Part shown: positions 1 through 9,582 of the stretch, piece after piece
How positions within the stretch are numbered: the stretch's first letter is position 1
Layout of the letters: each line of letters starts with the position of its first letter
DNA from: JASHVB01 sp035523995
Lineage (GTDB): Bacteria > Pseudomonadota > Alphaproteobacteria > Acetobacterales > Acetobacteraceae
Assembly (NCBI GenBank): GCA_035523995.1
Contig: DATKPQ010000065.1
Coordinates: forward strand, 62,001-126,000
DNA: 64,000 bases
Direction of reading: 5' to 3'
Notes under the pieces: generated by a model
Database searches by the model: none
Seen by the model: only the letters and a program-made list of their open reading frames with translations
What the model was told of the DNA's origin: nothing
Made by a program: the position numbers and the translations under genes

Positions 1-124
1 ATCGGCCGCAACGTTGCCGTTCCGGCGACCCTGGCATTCTGCCGGCAAAACGTGTAGTCGACCGGCAACGAAAATCGCCGACCGGCCGGAACAAAGCCTT
101 GCGGCGCGAGCGCGAGGATCGATC

Positions 125-1105
125 ATGGATCTGATCTGCTATTTGCGTCCCGGCTGGGATCCGACCATCCGACCGGCCGAGCCGACTCGCGAATGGATGG
201 ACCAGACGCGTCATTCCTTCGCGTACCGCTGCCTGCCGCTCAGCATCGCCAATGCGCATGGCTGGGAGATCCTCAACCCGATCGCCTTCGATGCCGAGTG
301 GAACGGCGGGCCGCGGCTGGAAGACGTGGTGCTGCGCCTGCCGCCCGACACACCGGAGCGTCATAAGCCGGTATCGATCTTTGGCGCCGGCGTGTTGACC
401 TTTCACATCAATGGCCTGTTCCGCACGCCTCCCGGCTGGAACCTCTGGGTAGGCGGTTCGCCGAACCGCCCGAAAGATGCGATCTATCCATTGACCGGCG
501 TCATCGAGACCGATTGGTCACCCTATGGCTTCACCATGAACTGGCGCTTCACCCGCCCCCACCGTACCGTACATTTTGCCGCCGGCGAGCCGATCTGTTT
601 CCTGTTCCCCATCCAGCGTGCATTGCTCGACAACGTGCACCCGCGCTTCCTGCCGCTCGATACGGAAGAACAATTGTCCGCGCACAACGCCGTTTGGTCC
701 CACGCGCGAACCGAATTCCATAAGATGTTGCGGGAATCCGCAAACGATCTGCCGACGCGGGATCAATGGCAGAAGCACTACTTCCGCGGCGTCGATATGA
801 CAAACCAGCCGGTCGTGCCGGATCATCTGTCGAAGCTGCGTGCAACACCGTTCCGTCCCATCGAGGCCGGTAGGTCAACCGAGGCAAGCCCCAACGCGCC
901 AATACACATGCAGACCGACACCGCCACGCTGGGCCGGGCCATCGGTGCCGTGGCGCGTGCCATGAACCGGGAGGGGGCCGAACCGGCCGCAGATCAGGCC
1001 GCCTTGGCACGGCAACTCATGATGTTAGGGCTTGGCGAGTCGGAAGCTGTGGAGGTCGTGTGGGCCGCCTGCGATGAGGGCAGGTCTGCCGATCAGCGAA
1101 CCTGA
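125..1105 (+). CDS. DUF6065 family protein
   Basis: A 326-residue protein of unknown function that I recognise as the DUF6065 family. Conserved blocks seen are an N-terminal PGWDP segment, FAYRCLPLSIANAHGWEI, a GGPR loop, GVLTFH, a SPNRPKD turn and IETDWSPYGFTMNWRFTRP; these match the family by memory. No signal peptide or membrane segment is visible, so it is probably cytosolic. The C-terminal ~60 residues are Ala-rich and poorly conserved. I chose the ATG at 125 because GAGG lies 7 bases upstream and homology starts there; an in-frame start at 14 would add 37 non-conserved residues. It stands alone, with convergent genes downstream. Confidence 0.8.
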   Translation: MDLICYLRPGWDPTIRPAEPTREWMDQTRHSFAYRCLPLSIANAHGWEILNPIAFDAEWNGGPRLEDVVLRLPPDTPERHKPVSIFGAGVLTFHINGLFRTPPGWNLWVGGSPNRPKDAIYPLTGVIETDWSPYGFTMNWRFTRPHRTVHFAAGEPICFLFPIQRALLDNVHPRFLPLDTEEQLSAHNAVWSHARTEFHKMLRESANDLPTRDQWQKHYFRGVDMTNQPVVPDHLSKLRATPFRPIEAGRSTEASPNAPIHMQTDTATLGRAIGAVARAMNREGAEPAADQAALARQLMMLGLGESEAVEVVWAACDEGRSADQRT

Positions 1106-1409
1106 AGTACGGCCGGCCAGGCCCCGATCGGGACGCGTTCTGCGCGCGCCCGATCAGTTGGGGAAGATCGCCCGGCGAAGCCCGGCCATGATGGAACGTT
1201 CTTGCCAGGTCGACCCCAGCATCCACACGCCTTCCTGCCGCACGCAGCGACAGTTGTGAACGGCGGAATCGTGCAGGCCCACCACCACCGATCAACAAAT
1301 CCCGATCCGATGCAAACCGCTTCCGCTGCACCGCCGCGTGGGAGCACTGAACAAACCCGGCGCCACGCCGCGATAGCTCGTCCTCAAGTTGCATCAGCCG
1401 GCAAAACCA
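1106..1409. other. gene-free stretch between convergent genes
   Basis: About 300 bases between the DUF6065 gene and the end of the sulfotransferase gene. Short open frames exist on both strands but none resembles a known protein or has a convincing ribosome site. I see no terminator hairpin with a T-run and no repeat. Confidence 0.5.
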
Positions 1410-3392
1410 TTACGCCGTCCGATCCGAATCCCCGATCGGCGTCGCTGCACGTTCCGAAGCGCCCTCGCCGTCTTCATCGGGCACCAGGTCGCCCAATTCG
1501 GCGAGCAATGGCCCGAGATGGCGGCGGTAGCGCCGCCAGCGGCCCATCGAACTGCTGTATATCGGTTTCCGCACTTGCCGCAGGCTGAGGGTCAGCACCG
1601 TGCGATCGGCCTTGTAATAGTCGAGGCACGCCGGATCCCATTCCAGCCCCAGGAAGTCGATCAACCGGCGGCTCTGGCCTTCCAGATCGGCGACCAGCGA
1701 TGCGTACTGCACCTCCATCATGCGCAGGGGCAGCGCCTCGCGCCAGTGTGCCAGCATTCGTTCGATTTCCCGCGCCCGCGCCCCGCAGTCAGCGAGGTCG
1801 AGCGACCAAGGCGTCGGGTCGGAAAAATTCTCGAAATAGCAGGACAGGCACACATCGCGCAGATCGCGCCGGCAGACGATCACGCGCGCACGCGGAAACA
1901 TGATGGCAATGTGGCCAAGATGCATGATGTTGTCGGGCAGTTTGTCGATCACCCGTTCGGCGCCACCGCCAAGGTCCTGCAGATGGTTGATATGCGCCAT
2001 TGTCTCCCGGCGCAGCGGCACCGGCTCCCATAGCGCCGGATGCAGGTCCTTTCGCCCATCGTCGAGACGCGTAATGATATCGTGGATGTCCTTGGTCTCG
2101 TGTGCCGTGTAAACGCGCGGGTGGTTCGCAACGATTTGCTCCACCAACGTCGTCCCGGAACGCGGCATGCCAACGATGAACACCGGTACCTCGGAGGGAT
2201 TACCCTTGGCACCGGCTTCCACGAGCAAGGCCCGATTGAAGCCGCCGATGCGAGAGTCAACATTCTCGCGCATCTCGTCCAGGTCGAATACGTTACCCGC
2301 AGACGCGAGGCCGGCACGGGCAAGATCATTGGCCAGCTTGAAGCAGGCGAAGGCCTCGTCATAGGCACCGGACTTGTCATACATGGCGCCCAGGCCATAA
2401 CCGGCATACAGACGGTGCGCGGGCGCCACGCGCGCGTCGTTCAAGGCCTCGCGCAGGCGTTCGATCCTTGCCGCGTCGCTGCCGAGCAGGCCCATCTTGC
2501 CGAGTTCGCCCAGCGCCTCAATGTTGCCAGGCTCCAATTCGAGCGAGCGGTTAAGGCACGCGGCGGCCTCCTCAAAGTTCCCGAGCGCTTCCAGATTGCC
2601 AACCTGCATAAGCCAGAGGTCGGCACGTTCCGGCGCCAGTTCCAGGGCGCGACGGCACGCCGCGGCCGATCCGGGGATATCGAACTTGCGTTGCAGGGCC
2701 ACCGCCAGCCCAACGATCGGACGCAATTCATTCGGCGCTCGCTCGGCAGCCTCCTGGAAAAGCGTTGCGGCGGTTCCCGGCTCGTCCACCATCAGCAGCG
2801 CTATCGCAAGACGCACCGTCATGCTGAACCGCTCTGGCCGCAGATCGTGCGCCGCCTCGTAAACGGTGGCCGCGCGCGACCAGTCGTTCAAGGCCTCCAG
2901 CGCCTGCCCTAGATAATCGTACACATCGAAACGCGCTGGCAGCAGCTTGGCGGCGCGTTCGCCGGCTTCAGCGGCTGCCGCATGATCCTTGAGGTCCAGC
3001 AACGCGCGGCAATGCATCAACGGCGCTTCGCCCAGTTCAGGCTCCAGCGCCTCGGCGCGAGCCGCGTTTTGCGCGGCAGCCTGGAAGTCCCCGGCGGCAC
3101 GTTGGGCACGGGCGAGGTTGACCAGCGCGTCGGGGAAATCCGGATCCTGCCGCAAGGCGTGAGACGCCAATTCGACGGCGCGCGCGATCTCCCCCCGTTC
3201 CAGCACGATGACACTCAAAAGATTGAGCGCATCCGGTTCGTCCGGATTTTCGCGGAGGATTTTCAGATAGAGCCGTTCAGCGTCGGACAGGCGTCCGGCC
3301 TGGTGGTGAGCGATTGCGATTTGCAGATCGTCAACGCCGCCCGGGTTGGCGTCTTGGTCCATACCTGCCGTCGATCCGTGGTCGTTCAACAT
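1410..3392 (-). CDS. TPR-repeat sulfotransferase
   Basis: About 660 residues. The first ~390 are a solenoid of tetratricopeptide repeats (repeated blocks such as AERLYLKILRENPDEPDALN). The last ~270 form a PAPS-dependent sulfotransferase domain, with the 5'-phosphosulfate loop VGMPRSGTTLVEQI and the 3'-phosphate site RVIVCRRDLRDVCLSCYF. It should transfer sulfate from PAPS to a protein or glycan; the substrate is not visible. The start is uncertain: ATG at 3392 or at 3362, neither with a good Shine-Dalgarno. A longer frame reaching 3665 would overlap the upstream PEP-CTERM gene and looks non-coding. It lies ~200 bases downstream of that gene on the same strand; such enzymes often accompany exopolysaccharide/PEP-CTERM loci, so a joint role is an inference. 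Confidence 0.85.
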   Translation of the reverse strand: MLNDHGSTAGMDQDANPGGVDDLQIAIAHHQAGRLSDAERLYLKILRENPDEPDALNLLSVIVLERGEIARAVELASHALRQDPDFPDALVNLARAQRAAGDFQAAAQNAARAEALEPELGEAPLMHCRALLDLKDHAAAAEAGERAAKLLPARFDVYDYLGQALEALNDWSRAATVYEAAHDLRPERFSMTVRLAIALLMVDEPGTAATLFQEAAERAPNELRPIVGLAVALQRKFDIPGSAAACRRALELAPERADLWLMQVGNLEALGNFEEAAACLNRSLELEPGNIEALGELGKMGLLGSDAARIERLREALNDARVAPAHRLYAGYGLGAMYDKSGAYDEAFACFKLANDLARAGLASAGNVFDLDEMRENVDSRIGGFNRALLVEAGAKGNPSEVPVFIVGMPRSGTTLVEQIVANHPRVYTAHETKDIHDIITRLDDGRKDLHPALWEPVPLRRETMAHINHLQDLGGGAERVIDKLPDNIMHLGHIAIMFPRARVIVCRRDLRDVCLSCYFENFSDPTPWSLDLADCGARAREIERMLAHWREALPLRMMEVQYASLVADLEGQSRRLIDFLGLEWDPACLDYYKADRTVLTLSLRQVRKPIYSSSMGRWRRYRRHLGPLLAELGDLVPDEDGEGASERAATPIGDSDRTA

Positions 3393-3600
3393 CCGGCCCG
3401 CAGTCCGGCGGGATAACCAGTTTGCTTCCGCCCATCGCGCACCAACGCCGACGCGTTCGGGACGGAACCCCGCCCCGAACGCACGACGATACCAAGTCTG
3501 GATGTGTGAACTACTCCGGCCAACACGCTGGAGCAAATCACATGCTCCCGCGTCCTGGGCCCTGGCCTGCGCCTCAAAGCCGTCGGTCACAAACCCCTTG

Positions 3601-4278
3601 TCAGCCCGCGCGGCGCCGGCTCCGGACCACGCCAAGCCCAACCAGGCCTGTACCCAGCAGCGCAATCGACAGCGGCTCCGGCACCGATGGCGGGGGGGGC
3701 GGGTTGTAGGTGTAGGTCACTGTCGCGACGACCTCGCCCGACGACGGGCCGCTGAGCGTCAATCCGGTTTGGGCGGTGCCAACGAACGACCCATCCTCGG
3801 TGAACCCGATCGTCCAGTTGCCGATGAATTCAGACAGACTGGCGCCGGTTACCTTTTTCTCTTGGTTCGACCCGGTCAGCGTTGTCGTTGTGAACGTCCC
3901 ACTCGCCGGCACCATTACCGTCCCGGAAGTCTTGCTCACAGAGAGCAGCGTCGTGAGCCCCAAACCGGCCGGCTGGGCGCCGAACATGAGCTTGTTCTGC
4001 ACCGATTCATTGAAGGTGCGGGAAGCGGTGGACGAAGAATTGACCGCCTTGATCTTGCCGGACACGTAATCCGTGATGGTGACGGTCACGGATGTCAGCG
4101 TCCCGACGCCCCCCGAGGCGGTAAATCCATTGAAGTTCATCGTATCCGCAAGCGGATTGCCGAGCGGACCATAGGTGAGGTCCGTCGCTGTATCCGTGAT
4201 CGTTGTGGCCGATGCTCCCGCGACACCGACAAGCGTCGTAAGTGCGGTCGTGCACAGGAGGAAACCAAACTTGTTCAT
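3601..4278 (-). CDS. PEP-CTERM sorting-domain exoprotein
   Basis: A 225-residue exported protein. It has an N-terminal signal peptide (hydrophobic LLCTTALTTLVGVAGASA, cleavage likely after ASA), a Thr/Ser/Gly-rich beta-type body, a Pro-run and a C-terminal sorting signal. That signal is VPEPLSIALLGTGLVGLG followed by an Arg cluster, the classic PEP-CTERM tripartite tail (PEP motif, transmembrane helix, basic end). An exosortase would cleave at the tail and hand the protein to the outer surface or exopolysaccharide. The body resembles choice-of-anchor proteins of PEP-CTERM organisms, function unknown. A sigma-54 promoter sits about 40 bases upstream (4319-4334), matching known PrsK/PrsR-RpoN control of PEP-CTERM genes. 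No exosortase gene is in the window. Confidence 0.92.
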   Translation of the reverse strand: MNKFGFLLCTTALTTLVGVAGASATTITDTATDLTYGPLGNPLADTMNFNGFTASGGVGTLTSVTVTITDYVSGKIKAVNSSSTASRTFNESVQNKLMFGAQPAGLGLTTLLSVSKTSGTVMVPASGTFTTTTLTGSNQEKKVTGASLSEFIGNWTIGFTEDGSFVGTAQTGLTLSGPSSGEVVATVTYTYNPPPPPSVPEPLSIALLGTGLVGLGVVRSRRRAG

Positions 4279-4318
4279 GGCGGTCCGTCGCCCCTCGGTT
4301 CAGGTTAATGCGTCGTTA

Positions 4319-4334
4319 AGCAATGACCGTGCCA
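4319..4334 (-). promoter_or_regulatory. sigma-54 (RpoN) -24/-12 promoter
   Basis: Read on the minus strand this is TGGCACGGTCATTGCT, which fits the sigma-54 consensus TGGCACG-N4-TTGCW at every fixed position. The expected transcription start would be near 4308, about 30 bases before the ATG of the PEP-CTERM gene at 4278. The flanking DNA (4335-4380) is locally AT-rich, unlike the rest of the region, as expected of a regulated promoter with an activator site upstream. Confidence 0.85.
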
Positions 4335-4855
4335 CATATGAATTATACGCTATTTCAATAGCTTACGAATTGCCGCCTTGGGTCCCTCGCGGCAGGTGTA
4401 AGGTGCACTTTACACGTGGCTTTCGCCGGGCCGATGCCAGCCGGGATCGGCCGGCAGGCCGGCGCTGCCCGGCGGAGAACACCAGCGCCCCCCGCGGTCC
4501 TGCCAGCCGCGGCGAGCCTGCCGCTTCATGCGGCGCTTCCATTCCAGTCCCTGCTTTATCGGGGGGACCAGATTTCACCGTCGCCACCGGGCCGGTTTTC
4601 ATTGTCGCCTGACAACCGGGGGCGATCTCCGAAACCTTGTGCCGCCAACCTGGCGGCGCCGGCAGTGAGCAGCGCAACCCGCGGAGCCACCCCACGAACC
4701 GGGCCCTCGCGCCAGCTCTCGCCGCCGCCAGGACGAGCCACACATTTTTCTGACCATCGGTTCGTTAGATTGTCTTGACTTTATTCTCTATTCATACTAA
4801 CAGACACCATTCCGTTCAACCGGCATCGAAAGGCAACTGTGGTAACCGTCCCGTC
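4335..4855. other. intergenic region with sigma-54 upstream DNA
   Basis: About 520 bases between divergent genes. The part next to 4335 is AT-rich and should hold the enhancer-binding site for the sigma-54 promoter; I cannot define its operator. The remainder is very GC-rich, with overlapping open frames on both strands that resemble nothing known. An AT-rich stretch at 4765-4800 may carry the promoter of the gene at 4856. Confidence 0.4.
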
Positions 4856-5749
4856 ATGATCAGCAACACGCTCACCGTTCCGGCCGGCGCCTATGCCCCC
4901 GATCCAGATCGGGACGGCGCCCCCATGCCCGCAAACATCGCCCGTCTCCTCTGCATCCTGCGCGTCTTGCTCGACTTCGGCCGGCACCTTGCCGCCACCA
5001 TCGAGCGCGTGGCCGCCACCCCCGGCTTCTGGCTGTTCTCTGGCGTGTTCGGCACCACACAGCTTCCCGTTATTCACGCCCACCTCCGCCGCGGCATCCT
5101 GCGCGCCGCCGCCCTCGAATCCCTGTTGCGCCAGCGTGCCGCCACCGGCCGAGACGTGGCCATATCGCCACCACTCCGCACGCGCACGGCGCCCGCCGAG
5201 GACGCAAGCGCCGACCCCTGCAATGAACCATTCGATGCCCAGGCCGCACGCCTGACCGCCGAGCGGGCACAGCACGATGCGCCGGTCGATCCCGGCAACC
5301 CTGCCACGGCAGAGCAAATCGAGGCCGAAATCCGCGCCCGCCCGATCGGCCGCACCATCGACGACATCCGCCGCGACCTCGGCATCATCGCCATCATGTG
5401 CACGCACGAATTCTGGGACGCGATGACCGAGGCAGTCGCCTGTCATCAGGACAGCGCGACGGCGGAATACCTCCAGGACCCGCCGCCCGTGCCGGACGGG
5501 TTCGAGCAAGCCCAGGCGAGCGAACCGCCCCCGCAGCGCGTGGATCAGCCGGCGAATCGGCACCAGCGCCGGCGTCTGGACGAGCGCCGGAGGCCGGCAT
5601 TCAGAACCAGCACCCCGTCGCTCGATCCGTTCCATCCCAGGCCGGCGGGCGCCAGGCCGCGCGATAACGTTCCGTTACCGCATAGACATGCCGCCCTGCC
5701 CGCGGCCACGGGTCCGCCGCCGCGAGCGGCGATCAAACGCGCCGCTTGA
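4856..5749 (+). CDS. hypothetical protein, Pro/Arg-rich C terminus
   Basis: 297 residues, not assigned to a named family. Visible parts are an N-terminal helix-rich stretch (ARLLCILRVLLDFGRHLAATIE), an Ala-rich middle, and a compact segment around residues 160-200 (ARPIGRTIDDIRRDLGIIAI) that looks like a conserved core. The C-terminal 90 residues are Pro/Arg-rich and low complexity. I have seen similar proteins in Acetobacteraceae but know no function. The ATG at 4856 is preferred over an in-frame start at 4775, whose extra 27 residues look non-coding; its ribosome site is weak. It is followed by a long gene-free region. Confidence 0.6.
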   Translation: MISNTLTVPAGAYAPDPDRDGAPMPANIARLLCILRVLLDFGRHLAATIERVAATPGFWLFSGVFGTTQLPVIHAHLRRGILRAAALESLLRQRAATGRDVAISPPLRTRTAPAEDASADPCNEPFDAQAARLTAERAQHDAPVDPGNPATAEQIEAEIRARPIGRTIDDIRRDLGIIAIMCTHEFWDAMTEAVACHQDSATAEYLQDPPPVPDGFEQAQASEPPPQRVDQPANRHQRRRLDERRRPAFRTSTPSLDPFHPRPAGARPRDNVPLPHRHAALPAATGPPPRAAIKRAA

Positions 5750-6486
5750 GCTTCTTCAACAAGATGCCAGACCAGAGACCGGGGCCGGAGCACGGCCGGC
5801 CCCGCCGTCCTGATTCGTGCGCTATGGTTACTTCACAAAAACATTCATGCATGTCGGTTATCAGCGTCTTCCTCCCGCCCGCCGGTTGCGGCCCATGGCA
5901 GCGCACGAACCGCTTGCGCAAATCGACAGCTGATGCCCGCAACACACGCCGATGGTCCCGGCGTACCGCAGCCTCGCGTTTGCTCACGCCAGTCCCGCGG
6001 CATAAGCCGCCCCCGAGCCTGCCGGCCGCCGCCCCATCTGCACCCGCCGCGGACCCGATCCGGGGTTCATCTCCGTTGCCAATTCTCTCTCGGCCGCCAA
6101 CCGCACCGCGCCCGCGGCACGCGCCCGGACGTACGGCGGCGCGAAGGCGCCCGCGAACCTGCACAAAACTGTCTCACGGCAAACGAACTGAGACACTCAT
6201 GAGACCCCGCGCCACAGGCGCCGGACGACCCATCACCTGCGCCCGCCCGCCACCGGCCCGACGAACGGATGTCACCCTGCGCCATGATGGCCGTTCACCG
6301 AGCGCGGACAATCGCCTCATGCCAAGGAAGCGGCACCCGGCAAGGCAAGGAATTCGGGGCACCGGCTCACGTCCGTATTGCCATTGCCGTCCCGGTCGTT
6401 CCGCCTGCCGAGCATGCCCCGGCAACACTGGTCTCACGAGTTGCTCGCTCCTATCCTTCGGATGTGCCCCCCCGATTCCCCATCCG
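5750..6486. other. long gene-free region upstream of the helicase
   Basis: About 740 bases. The helicase reading frame stays open through all of it, but the extension is Arg/Pro-rich with no family resemblance and the helicase homology begins exactly at 6487. Other frames on both strands give only low-complexity products. I see no tRNA, repeat or clear hairpin; it should contain the helicase promoter. Confidence 0.45.
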
Positions 6487-8688
6487 ATGACCGACTACCT
6501 GGCCCGCCTCAACCCCGAGCAACGGGAAGCGGTCGAGACCCTGGACGGTCCCTTGCTCGTGCTGGCCGGCGCCGGCACCGGCAAGACCCGCGTCCTCACC
6601 ACCCGCTTCGCCCACATCCTGCTGACCGGCCGCGCCTACCCCAGCCAGGTTCTGGCCGTCACCTTCACCAACAAGGCCGCCCGCGAGATGCGGGAACGGG
6701 TCGGCGCCATTCTCGGCCGGCCGGCCGAAGGGCTCTGGCTCGGCACCTTCCACGCGCTGTGCGCGAGGATGCTGCGCCGTCACGCGGCCCAGGTCGGGCT
6801 GTCGGGAGCCTTTACGATCCTCGACACGGACGACCAGATCCGCCTGCTGAAACAGGTGATGGAGGCCGACCGCGTCGATACCAAGCGCTGGACACCCCCC
6901 GCCCTGATGGCGGTGCTTCAACGTTGGAAGGACCGCGGCCTGACCCCGGACCGCATCACCGCGGCCGAGGACACCGATTTCGCCGCCGGCCGCGCCCGCA
7001 CCCTGTATGCCGCCTACCAGGACCGCCTGCGCGCCGTGAACGCCGCGGATTTCGGCGACCTGCTGCTCCACATGACCGAGTTGCTGCGCACCCAGCCGGA
7101 CATCCTGGCCCAGTACCACCGCATGTTCCGCTACATCCTGGTGGACGAGTACCAGGACGCCAACCTGATCCAGTATCTCTGGCTGCGCTTGCTCGCCCAG
7201 GGACACCGCAACATCTGCTGCGTGGGAGACGACGACCAGTCTATATATTCCTGGAGAGGCGCTGAAGTTGAGAATATTCTCCGCTTCGAAAAGGATTTCC
7301 CTGGCGCCAGGATCATCCGCCTGGAATCCAATTACCGCTCCACAGCCCCGATCCTCGCCGCGGCCTCCGGCCTGATCGCACACAACGAGGGTCGGCTGGG
7401 CAAGACGCTGCGCCCCGGCCGTCACGACGCGCAGACGGGCGAGAAGGTGAGTGTCGTCGGACTGCACGACTCCGACGATGAAGCCCGCATGGTCGGCGAG
7501 CGCATCGAAGCCCTGCGCCGCGACGGCCATCCCCTGGCCGAGATCGCCGTGCTGGTCCGTGCCGGCTTCCAGACCCGCGCCTTCGAGGAGCGGCTGATCC
7601 TGATCGGCGTCCCATACCGCGTGATCGGCGGCCTGCGCTTCTACGAGCGGCAGGAGATCCGCGACGCCATCGCCTATATGCGCGTCACGATGCAACCCGC
7701 CGACGATCTGGCGTTCGAGCGCATCGTCAACGTCCCCCGCCGCGGCGTCGGCGAGGCGGCACTGCGCATCATGCACGAAACCGCCCGCACGGACGAAATC
7801 CCGCTGACAGCAGCAGCGGCGAAGCTGATCGAAACCGGCGGCATGCGCGGCAAAATCAGGGAGGCAGTCGGCAACCTCCTGCGCGGCCTCTCCCGCTGGC
7901 ACGCGCAGGCGAAGCAAGAGGGGCATGTGGTCGCGGTCGCCGCCATGCTGGAGGAAAGCGGCTACACCGCAATGTGGCAGCAGGACAAATCGCCCGAGGC
8001 GCCAGGCCGGCTGGACAACCTGAAGGAACTGCTGCGCGCCATGGGGGAGTTCGAGACCCTGGAAGGCTTCCTCGACCACGTCTCCCTGGTGATGGAGAAC
8101 GACGAAGACGCCGCCGGCGACCGCATCAACCTGATGACGCTGCATGCCGCCAAGGGCCTGGAGTTCGACACGGTCTTCCTGCCCGGCTGGGAAGAAGGAT
8201 TGTTCCCCAACCAGCGCGCGCTTGACGAGGGCGGGCTGAAATCGTTGGAGGAGGAACGGCGGCTGGCCTATGTCGGCCTGACGCGGGCACGGCGGCGCGC
8301 GATCGTCTCCCACGCGGCCACGCGGCGGATCTACGCCAACTGGCAGGACAGCGTCCCCAGCCGCTTCCTCGACGAGCTGCCGGACGAGCATGTGGACCGC
8401 GCCGGCTCGGCGTCTCTGGCACGAGAGGCCCGGATCGCCGCGGCAACGCGCTTCCCCACCCAGTTCCCGCTGATGGCACGGCGCACGCGCGTGGTGGAGG
8501 CATGGGAGCAAACAGCGCGCCCCGCGAGAACCGACGCGATCCCCGTGGGCGCGCGGGTATTCCACCAGAAATTCGGCTACGGCGTGGTGAAAGCCGCTGA
8601 CGACGACAAGCTGGACGTCGCCTTCGACAAGGCTGGCGACAAGCGCGTGCTGGACCGGTTTGTCGAGTTAGCAAACCTCTCCGGCTAA
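6487..8688 (+). CDS. UvrD/PcrA-type ATP-dependent 3'-5' DNA helicase
   Basis: 733 residues, the usual length for UvrD/PcrA. Superfamily 1A helicase motifs are in order: Q-motif LNPEQREAV, Walker A AGAGTGKT (residues 27-34), motif Ia TFTNKAAREM, Walker B DEYQD (about 220-224), motif III DQSIYSWRGA, motif IV ESNYRS, motif V LMTLHAAKGLEFD and motif VI EERRLAYVGLTRAR. The C-terminal tail FGYGVVKAADDDKLDVAF is the Tudor-like PcrA tail that contacts RNA polymerase. It unwinds DNA in nucleotide-excision and mismatch repair and strips protein from DNA. The start at 6487 is set by homology. It converges on the DUF2189 gene, with 36 bases between stops. Confidence 0.96.
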   Translation: MTDYLARLNPEQREAVETLDGPLLVLAGAGTGKTRVLTTRFAHILLTGRAYPSQVLAVTFTNKAAREMRERVGAILGRPAEGLWLGTFHALCARMLRRHAAQVGLSGAFTILDTDDQIRLLKQVMEADRVDTKRWTPPALMAVLQRWKDRGLTPDRITAAEDTDFAAGRARTLYAAYQDRLRAVNAADFGDLLLHMTELLRTQPDILAQYHRMFRYILVDEYQDANLIQYLWLRLLAQGHRNICCVGDDDQSIYSWRGAEVENILRFEKDFPGARIIRLESNYRSTAPILAAASGLIAHNEGRLGKTLRPGRHDAQTGEKVSVVGLHDSDDEARMVGERIEALRRDGHPLAEIAVLVRAGFQTRAFEERLILIGVPYRVIGGLRFYERQEIRDAIAYMRVTMQPADDLAFERIVNVPRRGVGEAALRIMHETARTDEIPLTAAAAKLIETGGMRGKIREAVGNLLRGLSRWHAQAKQEGHVVAVAAMLEESGYTAMWQQDKSPEAPGRLDNLKELLRAMGEFETLEGFLDHVSLVMENDEDAAGDRINLMTLHAAKGLEFDTVFLPGWEEGLFPNQRALDEGGLKSLEEERRLAYVGLTRARRRAIVSHAATRRIYANWQDSVPSRFLDELPDEHVDRAGSASLAREARIAAATRFPTQFPLMARRTRVVEAWEQTARPARTDAIPVGARVFHQKFGYGVVKAADDDKLDVAFDKAGDKRVLDRFVELANLSG

Positions 8689-8724
8689 GCGGGGTTGAGC
8701 CGCGACGCGGATCAACGCGACAGG

Positions 8725-9582
8725 TTACTGCACCACCCGCCGATACAAATGCCACGTCGCATGACCCAACACCGGCAGCACGACCACCAGCCCAATCAGG
8801 CACGGCACCGACCCGATCGCCAGTCCCGCGGCGACGATGAACCCCCACGCCGCCATCGGCCCCGGGTTTGCCTTCACAGCCTGGATCGACGTCCAGATCG
8901 CCGTTTCCATCTTCACATCGCGATCAAGCAACAGGGGAAACGACACCACGCTGATCGCCAGCACCACCAGCGCGAACAGGAAGCCGACGCCGATGCCGAT
9001 CACGATCATCGCCCAGCCGGCACGCGTCGCGAAAACGTCGTGCGCGAATGCACCGAACGAGACCGGTGGCTTCGGTCCCAGCGTCAGTCCATAGATCACG
9101 TCCGCAGCAGTCAGCCACAGCAGGAAGATCGCAATCAGCAACAGGCCCAGCCCCGCAATCCCGCCGACCGACGGCGACCGCACCACACCGAACGCATCGG
9201 TCCAACGCACCGCCGTCCCGTGTTCGCGACGGCGGCTCATCTCGTTCAACCCGATTGCAGCGAGCGGCCCTACCAGAGCGAAGCCGGAGGCCAAGGGAAA
9301 CAGCAGCGGCACCACGCCGTACCCGGAGGCGAGCCGTGCCAGGACCAGCCCCGCCAACGGATAGATCACGCACAGAAAGATCACGTCAGTACGGTTGGCA
9401 GCGAAGTCTTCCACGCCTTTGCTCAGGGCTTCGGCGATTTGGGAATAGCCGATCCGCCGAACGGCCAGCGTACCGGCGCGCCGGTCCTCCTGCCAATAGT
9501 CCTGATCGCTCGCCGAGCCGACCGTGTGGAACGCACGATCCAGCCGGTCCCCGATCCATGCGATGGGGCTTTGAATCAGCAT
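8725..9582 (-). CDS. DUF2189 integral membrane protein
   Basis: 285 residues with about six hydrophobic segments (for example VIFLCVIYPLAGLVLARLA, VVPLLFPLASGFALVGPLAA, GIAGLGLLLIAIFLLWLTAA, two in the middle and one near the C terminus), so an inner-membrane protein. The pattern EALSKGVEDFAANRTDVIFL followed by GLNEMSRRRE is typical of DUF2189, whose function is unknown. The start at 9582 follows a strong GGGAGG site; an upstream start at 9657 adds Pro/Arg-rich sequence without homology. It sits alone between the helicase and a small plus-strand gene. Confidence 0.85.
   Translation of the reverse strand: MLIQSPIAWIGDRLDRAFHTVGSASDQDYWQEDRRAGTLAVRRIGYSQIAEALSKGVEDFAANRTDVIFLCVIYPLAGLVLARLASGYGVVPLLFPLASGFALVGPLAAIGLNEMSRRREHGTAVRWTDAFGVVRSPSVGGIAGLGLLLIAIFLLWLTAADVIYGLTLGPKPPVSFGAFAHDVFATRAGWAMIVIGIGVGFLFALVVLAISVVSFPLLLDRDVKMETAIWTSIQAVKANPGPMAAWGFIVAAGLAIGSVPCLIGLVVVLPVLGHATWHLYRRVVQ

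Noticed and set aside
1017..1394. Small gene on the minus strand between DUF6065 and the sulfotransferase
   Set aside because: It overlaps the DUF6065 end, is Arg-rich, has no ribosome site and resembles no family.
5746..6486. A 247-codon N-terminal extension of the helicase
   Set aside because: The frame is open only because of high GC; it is Arg/Pro-rich, has no family resemblance and the canonical start at 6487 gives a normal UvrD length.
6451..8565. A 704-codon minus-strand open frame antisense to the helicase
   Set aside because: It mirrors the helicase codon pattern (third-position GC shadow), with His/Gln/Val-rich low-complexity sequence and no domain.
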